NCBI RefSeq assembly: GCF_958295425.1
Contig: NC_081145.1
Span: 310,001 to 374,000, forward strand
DNA length: 64,000 nt
Direction: 5' to 3'
Source of the DNA: Solea solea
Lineage: Eukaryota; Chordata; Actinopteri; Pleuronectiformes; Soleidae
The notes under the pieces were generated by a model, which did no database searches, was not told the DNA's origin, and saw only the letters and a list, made by a program, of their open reading frames with translations. Below, in pieces: positions 22,769 through 32,460 of the stretch. Each line of letters opens with the position of its first letter. Positions within the stretch are counted from its first letter, which is position 1. The position numbers were made by a program, and so were the translations under genes.

Positions 22769-24683
22769 GAGAGCCACGATACGGGCAGCAGAAAGGAAAT
22801 GGAGGAAATCAAAACTCCCTGACGACCTGCTTTCCTATCACTCTCTTCTCTCCACCCTCACTGCCTCTATCTCTGCAGCCAAACAATCTTTCTATCTGAC
22901 TAAAATTCAATCCTCTTTCTCTAACCCCAAAAAACTTTTCTCGATCTTCTCTAACCTCCTTGATCCCCCCACCCCCCCTCCTCCCTCCTCCCTTCTACCA
23001 ATTCACTTTGTCAACTACTTCACAAAGAAAGTAGATGACATTCGCTCTTCTTTCTCAACCCCACCTCCTGATCTCACCTCTCTACCAACCACAAATTCAG
23101 CTCCTTCTCTATCCTCTTTCACCCCTCTATCTCATGATCAAGTTCTTTCCCTAATAACCTCTGCCCGCCCCACCTCCTGCCCCCTTGACCCTATCCCCTC
23201 TCACCTTCTTCAGTCAATTGCTTCTGATCTTCTGCCTTTCCTCACCCACCTCATTAACACATCTCTATCATCTGGTTGCTTTCCGGACTCTCTTAAAGAG
23301 GCCAGAGTGAACCCCCTCCTTAAAAAACCCACCCTTGACCCGTCTGAAGTAAATAACTACAGACCTGTCTCTCTTCTTCCTTTTCTCTCCAAAACTCTGG
23401 AGCGTGCTATCTTTAATCAACTCTCCTCCTACCTTCACCGGAACAACCTTCTTGATCCTCTTCAGTCTGGTTTTAAAGCAGGTCACTCGACCGAAACTGC
23501 ACTCCTTGCTGTCACTGAGCAACTCCACACTGCCAGGGCTGCCTCTCTCTCCTCTGTGCTCATCCTCTTGGACCTTTCTGCAGCGTTTGACACAGTTAAC
23601 CACCAGATCCTTATTTCCTCCCTTCAAGAACTAGGTGTCTCAGGATCGGCACTTACCCTACTCTCGTCCTATCTTCAAAACCGAACATACAGAGTAACCT
23701 GGAGAGGATCTGTGTCGGAACCCTGTCCTCTAGCTACTGGGGTCCCTCAGGGTTCTGTCTTGGGCCCTCTCCTCTTCTCTCTATACACCAACTCTCTTGG
23801 TTCTGTTATTCTCTCTCATGGTTTTTCCTATCACAGCTACGCCGACGACACCCAACTCATCCTCTCTTTTCCCAGCTCCGACACAAATGTAGCAGAACGG
23901 ATCTCCGCTTGTCTGACCGACATCTCTCAGTGGATGTCTGACCATCACCTGAAACTCAATCTCAACAAGACTGAGTTTCTTTTTCTCCCAGGAAAGGGCT
24001 CTCCCACCACAGACCTAACCATCACCCTCGACAACTCTGTGGTAACTCCGTCTCATACCGCAAGGAACCTGGGTGTGACACTTGATGACCATCTCTCCCT
24101 CACTGCCAACATTGCTGCAACAGCTCGATCTTGCAGATACATGTTGTACAACATCAGAAGGATACGGCCTCTTCTAACCCAGAAGGCGGCACAGGTTCTG
24201 GTCCAGGCTCTTGTCATCTCACGCTTGGATTACTGCAACTCCCTCCTGGCTGGTCTCCCTGCGTGTGCCATACGACCCCTGCAACTCATCCAGAATGCAG
24301 CAGCTCGACTGGTCTTCAACTTACCAAAATTCTCCCACACTACACCTCTCCTCCGCTCCCTTCACTGGCTTCCTGTAGCTGCTCGCATCCGCTTCAAGAC
24401 TCTAGTGCTTGCGTTCCATGCTACAAACGGATCCGGTCCAGCCTACATCCAGGACATGATCAAAACCTACACCCCAGCCCGCCCACTTCGCTCTGCATCG
24501 GCAAACCGGCTCGCTGCCCCCTCACTGAGAGGATCGCAGAGGCATTTACAGAACTCGAGACTGTTCACTGTCCTCGCTCCCAAATGGTGGAACGAGCTCC
24601 CCATCGACATCCGGACAGCGGAAAGCCTCCACATCTTCCGCCGCCGACTAAAAACACATTTCTTCCGACTCTACCTCGACTAA
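22539..24683 (+). CDS. L2 LINE reverse transcriptase (C-terminal part of ORF2)
   Basis: The genuine protein sequence starts about 22,735 (APWLSDSVRTERATIRAAER); the frame upstream of that is only open by chance. RT motifs are complete: NNYRPVSLLPFLSKTLE, QSGFKAGHSTETALL, LLDLSAAFDTVNH (catalytic D), GVPQGSVLGPLLFSLY, YADDTQLILSF (catalytic YADD) and LNKTEFLFL. The C-terminal part has ISRLDYCNSLLAGLP and SLHWLPVAARIRFK, and the protein ends IFRRRLKTHFFRLYLD before TAA, as expected for L2/CR1-group ORF2. Apart from the frame change to the endonuclease there is no stop, so RT activity could be retained. Confidence 0.9.
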   Translation: MSLIISSFPTLSHSPNLMISSHQILHLSVATFALSLPPLSPQLFYQHFLQLTPSPSCIPTLPQTSPAPWLSDSVRTERATIRAAERKWRKSKLPDDLLSYHSLLSTLTASISAAKQSFYLTKIQSSFSNPKKLFSIFSNLLDPPTPPPPSSLLPIHFVNYFTKKVDDIRSSFSTPPPDLTSLPTTNSAPSLSSFTPLSHDQVLSLITSARPTSCPLDPIPSHLLQSIASDLLPFLTHLINTSLSSGCFPDSLKEARVNPLLKKPTLDPSEVNNYRPVSLLPFLSKTLERAIFNQLSSYLHRNNLLDPLQSGFKAGHSTETALLAVTEQLHTARAASLSSVLILLDLSAAFDTVNHQILISSLQELGVSGSALTLLSSYLQNRTYRVTWRGSVSEPCPLATGVPQGSVLGPLLFSLYTNSLGSVILSHGFSYHSYADDTQLILSFPSSDTNVAERISACLTDISQWMSDHHLKLNLNKTEFLFLPGKGSPTTDLTITLDNSVVTPSHTARNLGVTLDDHLSLTANIAATARSCRYMLYNIRRIRPLLTQKAAQVLVQALVISRLDYCNSLLAGLPACAIRPLQLIQNAAARLVFNLPKFSHTTPLLRSLHWLPVAARIRFKTLVLAFHATNGSGPAYIQDMIKTYTPARPLRSASANRLAAPSLRGSQRHLQNSRLFTVLAPKWWNELPIDIRTAESLHIFRRRLKTHFFRLYLD

Positions 24684-24715
24684 GACGATAACGAGGACGA
24701 CAAAAAAAAAAAAAA

Positions 24716-24783
<68 letters not shown>

Positions 24784-24935
24784 CACTTATGACTAGCACT
24801 TCATAGTTTGATTTACTTGAAGCTCTTACTTACTTCTAGCTCTTATTTGTACCCAAATGTTTAAATGCACTTATTGTAAGTCGCTTTGGATAAAAGCGTC
24901 TGCTAAATGACATGTAATGTAATGTAATGTAATGG

Positions 24936-25300
24936 TCGATAATTATCTTAAAGCTACAGTAGTAGTTGAAATAAACTGCCCCTTTGTTTCACCATACATG
25001 CATGGCAGAAATGTTCGCTTCTAAGATTTTTTGTAAAAAAATTTTTGAGGATATCTTTGGCTGTGTTGATGCAAATTGCTTCAAATTTGGTGTAGGTGAA
25101 GTTATTTTTTATGTTATATAAATCTACCACTGTCAGGGAATATCAACATTTTTCATTATCATATAACCCACAGCCAATTCAATCAATATCTGAAGCTAAA
25201 ATGATGTGGGTGTATCTTAGGGATATCATAATATGGTGTGAATGTGGGTATAGGAATGAATGTTTGTGTGTGTGTGTGTGTGCTGAATGAGTAATATGAA
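24936..25300 (+). repeat. Dispersed repeat, right half, with GT microsatellite
   Basis: Continues the sequence interrupted by the L2 insertion; AAAGCTACAGTAGTAG at 24,951 matches 41,097. From ~25,040 to 25,280 (CAAATTTGGTGTAGGTGAAG, CTACCACTGTCAGGGAATAT) it is repeated in inverted orientation at 27,452-27,710. It ends in a (GT)n run at about 25,262-25,282. Confidence 0.8.
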
Positions 25301-25317
25301 CTTTTAAAACTGCAATG

Positions 25318-25362
25318 ACTGTCATTTAGCAGACATTTCATCAAAGCGACTTACACCTTCAT
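25318..25362 (-). mobile_element. L2 LINE 3'-end fragment
   Basis: GTCATTTAGCAGACATTTCA, then AAAGCGACTTAC, is the reverse complement of the L2 3' tail seen at 24,869-24,915. Only ~45 bp is recognisable. Confidence 0.6.
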
Positions 25363-25647
25363 ATTTATGATCAGCTTGTTTTCCTTTCTTTCTGTAGAAG
25401 AGTGGGAGCCACTGATATCACAGCACCTCCACACAAAGTGTTTGGCACCGTCAGTTTGACTGGAAACACTGCTCTTATTGAACCCCATCAGCTTTTTGAA
25501 ATGTTGGCTCCTGATTGGAGTTTCTCGCAGATTTACAGTGACTGACAGCAGCCGTTTCCTTTTTGTTTTTAAATAAATGTCCCAAAATGGTGACAAATTC
25601 CCTTAATCAGTTTTTTACTTGTTTATCGTCATGTATAATTGTGAATT

Positions 25648-26757
25648 GGCAATACGAAGAGAAATTCTCTGAAAATGATAAAAGAACACTAAATCACAGT
25701 GGAAAGATTAGAAATGCTGCCTGTGGTACCTGTAAACGTGGTAACATGGTGAACTGTGCCCTGGCCACAGTCTTATATTTATGCACTTTGAAGCCCTCGC
25801 CATGTGAAACTGCTGCACAGCTCTGATCTCAGCTGCTGCCGAGGTCAACACCTCACTTGTTTACTGAAACTTTAAAAAAAGAAAAAGTGTCACCAAATCA
25901 TAAAGCGACTGCACTTTCTTCAAGTCCACATTGATTCATTTTCTCCACATATTGGACTTAAATGAGAAGGGTCTGCTGTGTGAGGACCATTATACATTTG
26001 GAGCACATTGTTAAGTTATTGTTGTATATGTTCTAATCCATATGTATGTGCATATAATTTCTAATGTATAGATTCTAATGCTTATCTTTTTTGATCTGTT
26101 TTATGTTCTTTCTTTTACATGCACTTCAAGAAGTCTTACTTTCCTTTACGTTGTCAGTGCCCTTTTTACCTGAAGACTTGTTTTCTATACATGTGAGAGT
26201 GACATTGTCAGAAGGCACTGACGATATGAGAATGGAATAAACAAAACCTGTCAACATTCAAGGTGTTATTGTTTGAATCATGGCAGATCAAGTAAGAAAC
26301 GCGACACGCATTCACGGTGCATTAAGAAGTCACAGTGACCTGTCCAGGGTGCACCACGCCTTACACCCTAAGGTTTGTGTTCACACTGAATGAGAAACAT
26401 TGTAATACAAGACCAGAACTGGATATTTCAGAGAGCAGCAATCTGAGAAACTTAAGTGATAGAAAATAAATAACCACTCTTGCTCTCTTTTTTTGTGTGG
26501 GCTTCTGGAAATCACTTCACACATGCAACAGACGTGATTTACACAGAAATTATTTTGTAGACTATTACTTGACAAAAGCAAATGTGGGGAGCATCAACTT
26601 TCTAACATGACACTGTTATTGTTTTATGGCTGGTGTCAGAATTGTTACACAATGCCCATTTAAAAAACAAACAAACCCTGAACTTCTTACTAAAAGTTAA
26701 AAGACATGAAGAAACTGACACAAAATATTGATGTGAATTTATTTTAATGGTTTAAAA
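25648..26757 (+). repeat. Left arm of a large inverted repeat
   Basis: About 1.1 kb that matches the reverse complement of 37,004-38,318 at high identity. Shared landmarks include GGTACCTGTAAACGTGGTAAC, ATTCACGGTGCATTAAGAAG and CAGACGTGATTTACACAGAA. This arm lacks about 150-200 bp present in the other arm after the word ACCATTATAC. The matching stops at AATGGTTTA at 26,757. It contains GGAATGGAATAAACAAAACC, a possible polyadenylation region, but no convincing protein. I do not know the family. Confidence 0.85.
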
Positions 26758-27451
26758 GTACACAGTAAAGACAGCGCCACACAGATCATGGATGGTTATT
26801 CATGAACGTCTTCTCTACTATATTCAAAGATTCACAGTGTTTTTTTGGACAATAAAATCACTGGCACCAAGAAGAACGTTGTTATCATTATGCAAGTGTA
26901 AAAAAAAAGAAGGGAAATTTGACCCAGGATTACTCAATAAGTATACAATAAAAGTACTCCATACTACTAATATATGAATTAATTTTATACTTAAACGATG
27001 ATTACACAGGTCATCCAGCCTGATTTGATGTAATTATTTTACATGTAATCACTATAATATGATAGGGTTAGGGTTAGTTTTGATAAATTATTTAACCTTT
27101 TTCTTTTTCAGTACATTGTGACTGATGTTGATGAGGTCGAGGTCTTCAGCGTCTGAGGCTGTGTCTTTGACAGTCAGGATGAATTGAGCCCCAAACAAAG
27201 TGAAACATTGTGTTTACCTGTAATTGCACCTGTGTAAACAAAACCAGACTTTTGTTTGGGTTCACGTAGAGGGCAAGTCTTTGAAGTCCCTCAAGATGCC
27301 TGTTTGTTTTTTTTACTCAAAGGAGTGAATGTGTGTATGAGCCTCTTTGTAGGTGTAGGTGCCTGTGTATCATGTCGATTTGAACTTGATGTGAGAACAA
27401 GAAGTGCCTGGAGTTGCACATACACACTCTGTCTCTCTCTCTCTTACATAC
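26758..27451. other. Unassigned intergenic sequence
   Basis: AT-rich, no coding signal. A short stretch near 26,905-26,960 (TTTGACCCAGGATTACTCAA) resembles the repeated motif at 41,278 and 41,437 near the piggyBac relic. GGGTTAGGGTTAG near 27,065 is only two telomere-like units. Confidence 0.5.
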
Positions 27452-27710
27452 ACACACACACACACATAGACACATTCATTCCTAAACCCACATTCACACC
27501 ATACTATGATATCCCTAAAATACACCCAAATCATTTTAGCTTCAGATATTGATTGAAATGGCCTGCTGTTTGTTGTATGATAATGAAAATGTTGATATTC
27601 CCTGACAGTGGTAGATTTATATTACATAAAAATTAACTTCACCTACACCAAATTTGAAGCAATTTACATCAACACAGCCACAAAAAAAATCCAAAAGCAC
27701 GAAGAATGCA
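27452..27710 (-). repeat. Inverted copy of the 25,040-25,280 repeat
   Basis: Reads in reverse complement as the same sequence as 25,040-25,280. It begins at an (AC)n run (27,449-27,466), contains ATATTCCCTGACAGTGGTAG and CACCTACACCAAATTTG, and ends GCAGAGGGTTAA. The two copies therefore bracket the left arm of the larger inverted repeat. Confidence 0.8.
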
Positions 27711-27878
27711 GAGGGTTAAAAAAGATTTGTTCATAGAATCTTTCTGCATGACTGGAGTGCAGACTCCCTGTAACACAGTCAATGAACTAAAATATGCCAC
27801 TTGACTCTTCCAGTGCAGGCACTCTGCCAATCAGTTGCCGACAGTCTGTTGAAGTCACACATAGTGTGAAGTATTAGT

Positions 27879-28160
27879 ATGTTGTTCCTCCTCGATCTCC
27901 CTTCGAGGTCAAGATTCCCCTTCTGTGTCTGTAGTTCATTTATATTATCTGTTAGATTACGCTTAATCTCTTGTTGTAGATTGATAATTTCTTCTTTAAT
28001 TTTCTTTTTCAGTTCGTCTTTTAGTGTGGTTAGTTTGTGTCATAGATCTTTAAGGTCTTTAATGTCCTTACTTACCGTAGCTAGCCCATCTCGCAGTGTC
28101 TCGTTGTGTTCTTGGCTGTCCATTTCCTCTGTTGTGTCATTTCATAAAGTTATTATTTTG
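27879..28160 (-). pseudogene. L1/Tx1-type ORF1 coiled-coil fragment
   Basis: The minus strand encodes a start MDSQEHNETLRDGLATV, a lysine/glutamate-rich heptad region with DELKKKIKEEIINLQQEI, and ends at LEGRSRRNNI. That last motif marks the junction between the coiled coil and RNA-binding domain in L1 ORF1 proteins, which form trimers that bind element RNA. One TGA interrupts the coiled coil (DLKDL*HKL). The RNA-recognition and C-terminal domains are missing. The matching fragment at 49,691-49,850 is shorter on the left. It is dead. Confidence 0.65.
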
Positions 28161-28768
28161 CCTCAAAAGTTAATTCATGAGGATAATATTTGACAGATTA
28201 TACCTCACCCAGTCCTTTGTACTGTGGAATACACTCAAAGGGCCAGTACAACCCATGAAATGCTCATTCCCACATGTTAAAAAGTGATTATGATGACTCT
28301 CAAAAGTGCAATTGATAAATCTGTCCAAATGATGAATTATTCCAGCCTTCCCAATTACAAGCTCCCTGATTTATATTCTCCTCCTGACTGGATTGACGAC
28401 TATGACAAAGACAAATCTGAATCTGACTCTGAATCCCATTTGACCTGAACCGCAATCGGTCCTTAAACTGTTAATATGGTTGACACTTTTTGACTGTAGC
28501 TTAGCTCTTTTTGTTAGGTGTCTATGCCATAAAAAAACAACTGCACATTTTTCTCTCCGTCCTGTAATGATGATGTCTTTTAAACCTGTGATGGTTGTAA
28601 TTAATTTGATGTTCCTGAGGATGGCACTTTGTTTATGGTGTTTGAATTTGACCTTGTTTGTTTATTGTTTTGTTTTACTGCATGGATGTTTTCCTTCTGG
28701 TTGATGGTACGATCAAAACGGGGGGAATGTAATAAGAAATTCCACATACTCATCTCTAACTTTCATAT
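27988..28768. repeat. Dispersed ~780 bp repeat, copy 1 (contains L1 ORF1 fragment)
   Basis: Matches 49,691-50,467 in the same orientation at high identity. It starts with an L1-type ORF1 fragment on the minus strand and continues with a small acidic plus-strand frame. It ends at a purine tract AAAACGGGGGGAA followed by TGTAATA. The match ends at TTTCATATAC. The purine tract and TG start resemble the polypurine tract/LTR junction of an LTR element, which is a speculative reading. Confidence 0.8.
28290..28448 (+). CDS. Small acidic reading frame, 52 aa, copy 1
   Basis: ATG at 28,290 to TGA at 28,446-28,448. The middle reads YSSLPNYKLPDLYSPPDW and the end DDYDKDKSESDSESHLT, a serine/aspartate/glutamate-rich tail. 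The copy at 49,994-50,152 differs at five codons, of which four are synonymous and one changes K to E, while the flanks carry indels. That pattern would fit a conserved coding tail within a mobile element, but the sample is tiny. No family is recognised and there is no transmembrane segment. It lies upstream of the purine tract noted for the parent repeat. Confidence 0.3.
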   Translation: MMTLKSAIDKSVQMMNYSSLPNYKLPDLYSPPDWIDDYDKDKSESDSESHLT

Positions 28769-29099
28769 ACTCATGTCTAACTTCATTTATTCATTTATAC
28801 ATATCTAAGTTCATGTATCCCTGCCTACTTATGCTAATAATGCACTTGCTCGGAAAATATACTATTACTAGGGTCCTGTCTTTGGACTGACCTAGTCATG
28901 ACCTGTTTTATGACCATACATGGCATATATTCAGCAGACAGATAACATTTTAACCAGGCCATCACAAAAAAGATAAGTATAGCTGTGTATTATTAACTAT
29001 GCTTCATTCCCTACATTATTTACTGTTCAACATATTATTGTATCTTCTACAATGGAGGTACATGTTCTGTATGTTTGTTGTGTGAACAGGTCCTAGAGG
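28769..29099. other. Unassigned sequence before the TTAA MITE
   Basis: AT-rich, contains degenerate tandem words (CATATACTCATGTCTAAC, TTCATTTATTCATTTATAC). It could be the continuation of the LTR-like end at 28,727, since it reaches a TCTTCTACA near 29,052, but no second LTR is seen to confirm this. Confidence 0.3.
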
Positions 29100-29103
29100 T
29101 TAA

Positions 29104-29694
29104 AGGTGACATAGACCGGAAGCTCCAATTAACGCTGCGTTTGTGTGTGTATCTGCGTCATTACCTCATTATGAAACCCTAAAGTTTCAGAACAAACAGT
29201 TCAGCCACTGCTGAGAAAATAGTGTTGTATTGTTTTCCTGGGCTCTGCGAAGCGGATCGACACTTCCTTAATTTGATGTCGTCATCAGAAATCCTCACCA
29301 CCGTAGCGCCTCCCGGTACGGGCACTAGTCCGGGCACATCCGGTTGCGTACATTCAACCGCAGAAGAAGAAGAACTACTCTCGTTGTAGCTGCTGAGATG
29401 CAGAGCATCCACCGTGCCAGAGGGGGAGCTGTGTATCTGAGAGCTGGCCTATCTATTACGTCACTTCCAGGTACCTGGCCAATCACAGGACAGTTGTAAA
29501 GCTCTCGTTGGCTGGCCAATCACAGCAACTGTTTGGTCTGAAACAGCGCGGCTGACGAGAGCGTCAGTGAGGAGATATTTTGATCGGCTCGTTTGCAGCG
29601 ATTAGGAGGTTTTTAATCATGAAAACATGTTAATATATGTAAGTAGACCTCCATAACTAACATATATGTGTGATACAAGCATTCAATGTCACCT
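29104..29694. mobile_element. TTAA-flanked MITE
   Basis: A 591-bp element with TTAA duplications (29,100-29,103 and 29,695-29,698). Terminal inverted repeats start AGGTGACAT at the left and end ATGTCACCT at the right. TTAA targets point to the piggyBac or Kolobok superfamilies; the AGGTGACAT end fits Kolobok better, by inference. Internal sequence is GC-richer and has no transposase. Two similar words CTGGCCAATCACAG (29,477 and 29,512) repeat inside. Confidence 0.75.
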
Positions 29695-29997
29695 TTAAGT
29701 ATGTTCTTCTTGTGGAATTGATGTGCCTTACTCTATGTCATTTTACTTCTATATTGTGCATTTAATAACTGTGTGAGTTTTGCAGTGTGAACACTGTCTG
29801 TTCTTTGAGTGCTATATTGTGCAAAATTAGGTGCAAAGAAATTTGCACCTAATTTTTACAAAAAGTCAAAATTACTCTGTATTTTATTTGCATATAATGG
29901 TTAAAATCATTACATGTATATGAAGGTGAAAAACATGACATGAAAAGATAATATGGTGATTAAGATATATACAAGTCAGTCAAGGTTTACATTCTAA

Positions 29998-30280
29998 AAT
30001 GACAGCTTCAGAACAACACTTGGGCACATATTGGTCAGAGCACAGCATATAACAACAATCTTATCAAGTAAAGTCTTTTCCTCGCCTTCATATTTGACCA
30101 CAACACTCAGATAAACTTGGTGCGCATACAACCAATAATTTGTTCCACGTGGATCCTGGCGTGAGCTAGTTTCCTGGTCTGTGGCACCCTGCTGTCCACC
30201 TGTATTGTCCATTGGAGCAGCATCCTCCTGACATGTCTGTGCCTCTTGATCTGACGACCCTGTTTCCATCTCAGCTACAA
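29998..30280 (-). pseudogene. DDE transposase C-terminal fragment (HARBI1/ISL2EU-like)
   Basis: On the minus strand one frame reads KLAHARIHVEQIIGCMRTKF and, after a 1-nt shift, another reads LSVVVKYEGEEKTLLDKI then VVICCALTNMCPSVV and stops. This is the end of a DDE_Tnp_4-type transposase, where HVE carries the last catalytic glutamate and the DKxxxVCCALxNxxPS tail is characteristic. Upstream, a short hydrophilic region METGSSDQEAQTCQEDAA follows a possible acceptor (TTTGTAGCTGAG). A further small exon-like piece near 30,450-30,515 ends in a GTAAATG donor. The catalytic core is missing. Confidence 0.55.
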
Positions 30281-30532
30281 ATGAAGTGTTGTCTGATGGT
30301 GATAAGAATAAGAAATATTGTTGTTATACAATATCATTTGAAATCCCCCAAAAAATTACAGGGTGCTGTAATATTTATCATACAGATGCATTGATCAGTG
30401 AATCATCATATCCATCAATTAATTAATTCCAACAAAGTACCAAAACATTTACCTGAAGGGGCTGTATTGTCCTCATTATTCGCTTGTCCTGCTGATGCTG
30501 TTTCCACCCAGGTGAGAGATTGTTGTTGTTTT

Positions 30533-30740
30533 ACATTTAAGAAGCTGAAAAATTACAGAAAGTATAAATATTCACATTTAAGAAGATGAAAAATTACAGA
30601 AAGTATAAAATATTCACATTTAAGAAGCTGAAAAATTACAGAAAGTATAAAATATTCACATTTAAGAAGTATAAAATATTCACATTTCAGAAGCTGAACC
30701 ATGAAAGAAAGTACAAAATATTGACATTTAAAAAGAAACC
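30533..30740. repeat. ~42-bp minisatellite, 4-5 copies
   Basis: Units contain GAAAAATTACAGAAAGTATA followed by AATATTCACATTTAAGAAG. The last copies are partial and diverged. It joins directly onto a LINE endonuclease fragment. Confidence 0.85.
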
Positions 30741-31000
30741 CCGGTGGAGTTGCCTCGTTGAGGGGAATAAAGTCATTTGGATGCTGCCACGTTTCTGTCA
30801 AACATAAAAAGTCAAACTTAGTCGTTGAGGGGATCCCTGATGAGAAGACCTTTGCTCGACAGTGAGAGGATTTTGTAAGGACTGAAGTTGACGGTGGTGG
30901 TGTTGTGTTTGACAGCTGTGTTAGTGGAACGAGCTAGCTGGGGCTGGTGTTTGGTGCTTGTCGTCAGTTCATCTGCATGTCTCATTAACCTTAGGTCTGT
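30741..31000 (-). pseudogene. Non-LTR endonuclease N-terminal fragment
   Basis: Minus-strand frames give SPYKILSLSSKGLLIRDPL and, after a frame change near 30,815, KFDFLCLTETWQHPNDFIPL then NEATPPGF. This matches the start of APE domains in fish LINEs, where LTETW carries the catalytic glutamate. The rest of the element is absent; at GF the sequence runs straight into the minisatellite. It could belong to a Rex1 or L2-like family. Confidence 0.55.
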
Positions 31001-32400
31001 CCGATTGGAGATCTCATTCTCCCCCCCTCTCGGGATCTCCTGGGGTATCTATATTCAGGTCTTTCCGTGGCTCCCTCACGAAAGACACAGGACGGGCTGC
31101 TAACCCATACTGTCCTGTGTGCCTTCTTTCCGGGTTGTCAACCGTCTCTCCAGTGGTCACTAAACTGTCACTGGCTATGCCAGGTATGAATGAGGCAAAA
31201 ATTCAAAGTATAGGAGCATTTCACCAAAAATAAACGATGAAACAAGTTGAATGCCTCTGGGTTTCAGTCAGGGCCTTCAGTAAAAAAAAAAAAAAAAAAA
31301 AAAAAAAACACAGCGCACACGCACACCACTGCGCATCTATAGGCTACTGCATCATTCCCACCACATCTTGCGTTATGTCACTCAGCAAACGCAATTTCAC
31401 AAGCCACCATATGACACAAAAACAAGCTTCCACATGAGCATAGGTGTCAGATACGCGGGGAACATGTCCCCGGCACTATTTATGATCAACAGTTTTGTCC
31501 TCACCACTTTTATCAATTTATCATTAACACTCGAACTACCGTAAATGATGTACCTCTTGGGTGTAGGTCTTCCTCTTGAAATAATTTCTTCTTTTCTCCA
31601 AACGATCGCACTGAAAAGTGCACACGAAGGAGATCAGAAACATGATCGATCGGTGGTGTTAATGCAGTGGTCATAGCTTACTTCAAAACCCGCCAAAGGT
31701 TCAAACGTCGTTGATGACAACAGCGGGGGCTAGCGCCAGACACATCGCTGGGCCTGGGGCATTCTGTTAGTCAAAGTTATAACCAAATAGGAAAAGGCAG
31801 CTTCAACGAAAGGCCAGTAACACTACTACAGCAGGTCCACGGAGCTATGATGCGTTTAATGACATCCAGGAAAATCCAGCTCAGCTTCACAAAAAATAAC
31901 CATATTCTTTCTGGAAATATAATCATAACATACTGAAAAAGTAATTGAATTCAGACACGTTCAGACAAACATTAAAAAAAATAAAATAGTAATAATAATA
32001 ATAAAAATACTTTTTTGATATTGTCAGGGCCAGCAGAGAAGGCCCTGCTGCGGCTATTAACGTTTTTAATGAATTCAACAAATTTAGAATCTTTGCTACA
32101 ATTAGCATATGCCGCTTTTCCACTACATGATCCTGGCTCACCTCGCCTCCCATCATGCCTTTTGTAACAGCTGCTGAGAAAGTGTCGTGTTTACTGTGAT
32201 ATTTAAGCATTTGATATTAAATATTTTGATTCATGATATTTTTACAATGTTATATTTAGAATTAAATATATTTGTAATGGCTTTTAAAAATGTTAACTGT
32301 ATGTGTATTGTGTATTTGACATCATCAAACAGGTCAACATATTTTAAATATTTCTACAGTTTTATTGCCAACAAATGTTGCTTTCACAGAATATACAGCT
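31001..32400. other. Unassigned sequence with poly(A) tract
   Basis: A run of ~28 A at about 31,280-31,308 may mark the 3' end of a lost retroposon. No coding region is supported. Near 32,110-32,160 a GC-richer piece (GCTTTTCCACTACATGATCC) resembles the fish hAT-like MITE end also seen near 33,450-33,525. Confidence 0.4.
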
Positions 32401-32401
32401 C

Positions 32402-32460
32402 ACTATTATTATTATTATTATTATTGTAATTATTATTATTATCATTATCATTATATTAAT
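32402..32460. repeat. (ATT)n microsatellite
   Basis: TATTATTATTATTATTATTG followed by further ATT/ATC repeats. Confidence 0.9.

Larger units (their letters stand above)
21053..24935 (+). mobile_element. L2-clade LINE, nearly full length
   Basis: The 3.9-kb element has a duplicated 5' unit, an endonuclease/RT frame and a 3' end of the fish L2 type: GTAAGTCGCTTTGGATAAAA, GCGTCTGCTAAATGA, then a TGTAA microsatellite tail. Its insertion point is visible because the interrupted host repeat is uninterrupted at 41,041-41,190. A short possible duplication ATGGT flanks it. An A19 tract plus TACA/TA microsatellite lies between the stop codon and the conserved 3' tail (24,701-24,780). Only one frame change separates it from an intact coding region, so this is the youngest-looking LINE in the window. 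Confidence 0.92.

Noticed and set aside
27063..27077. Telomeric repeat
   Set aside because: Only two TTAGGG-like units (GGGTTAGGGTTAG); chance or a minor interstitial trace.
28480..28704. 74-codon plus-strand frame, also present near 50,209
   Set aside because: The N-terminal parts differ between the two copies because of an indel in an A-run, so the frame is not conserved.
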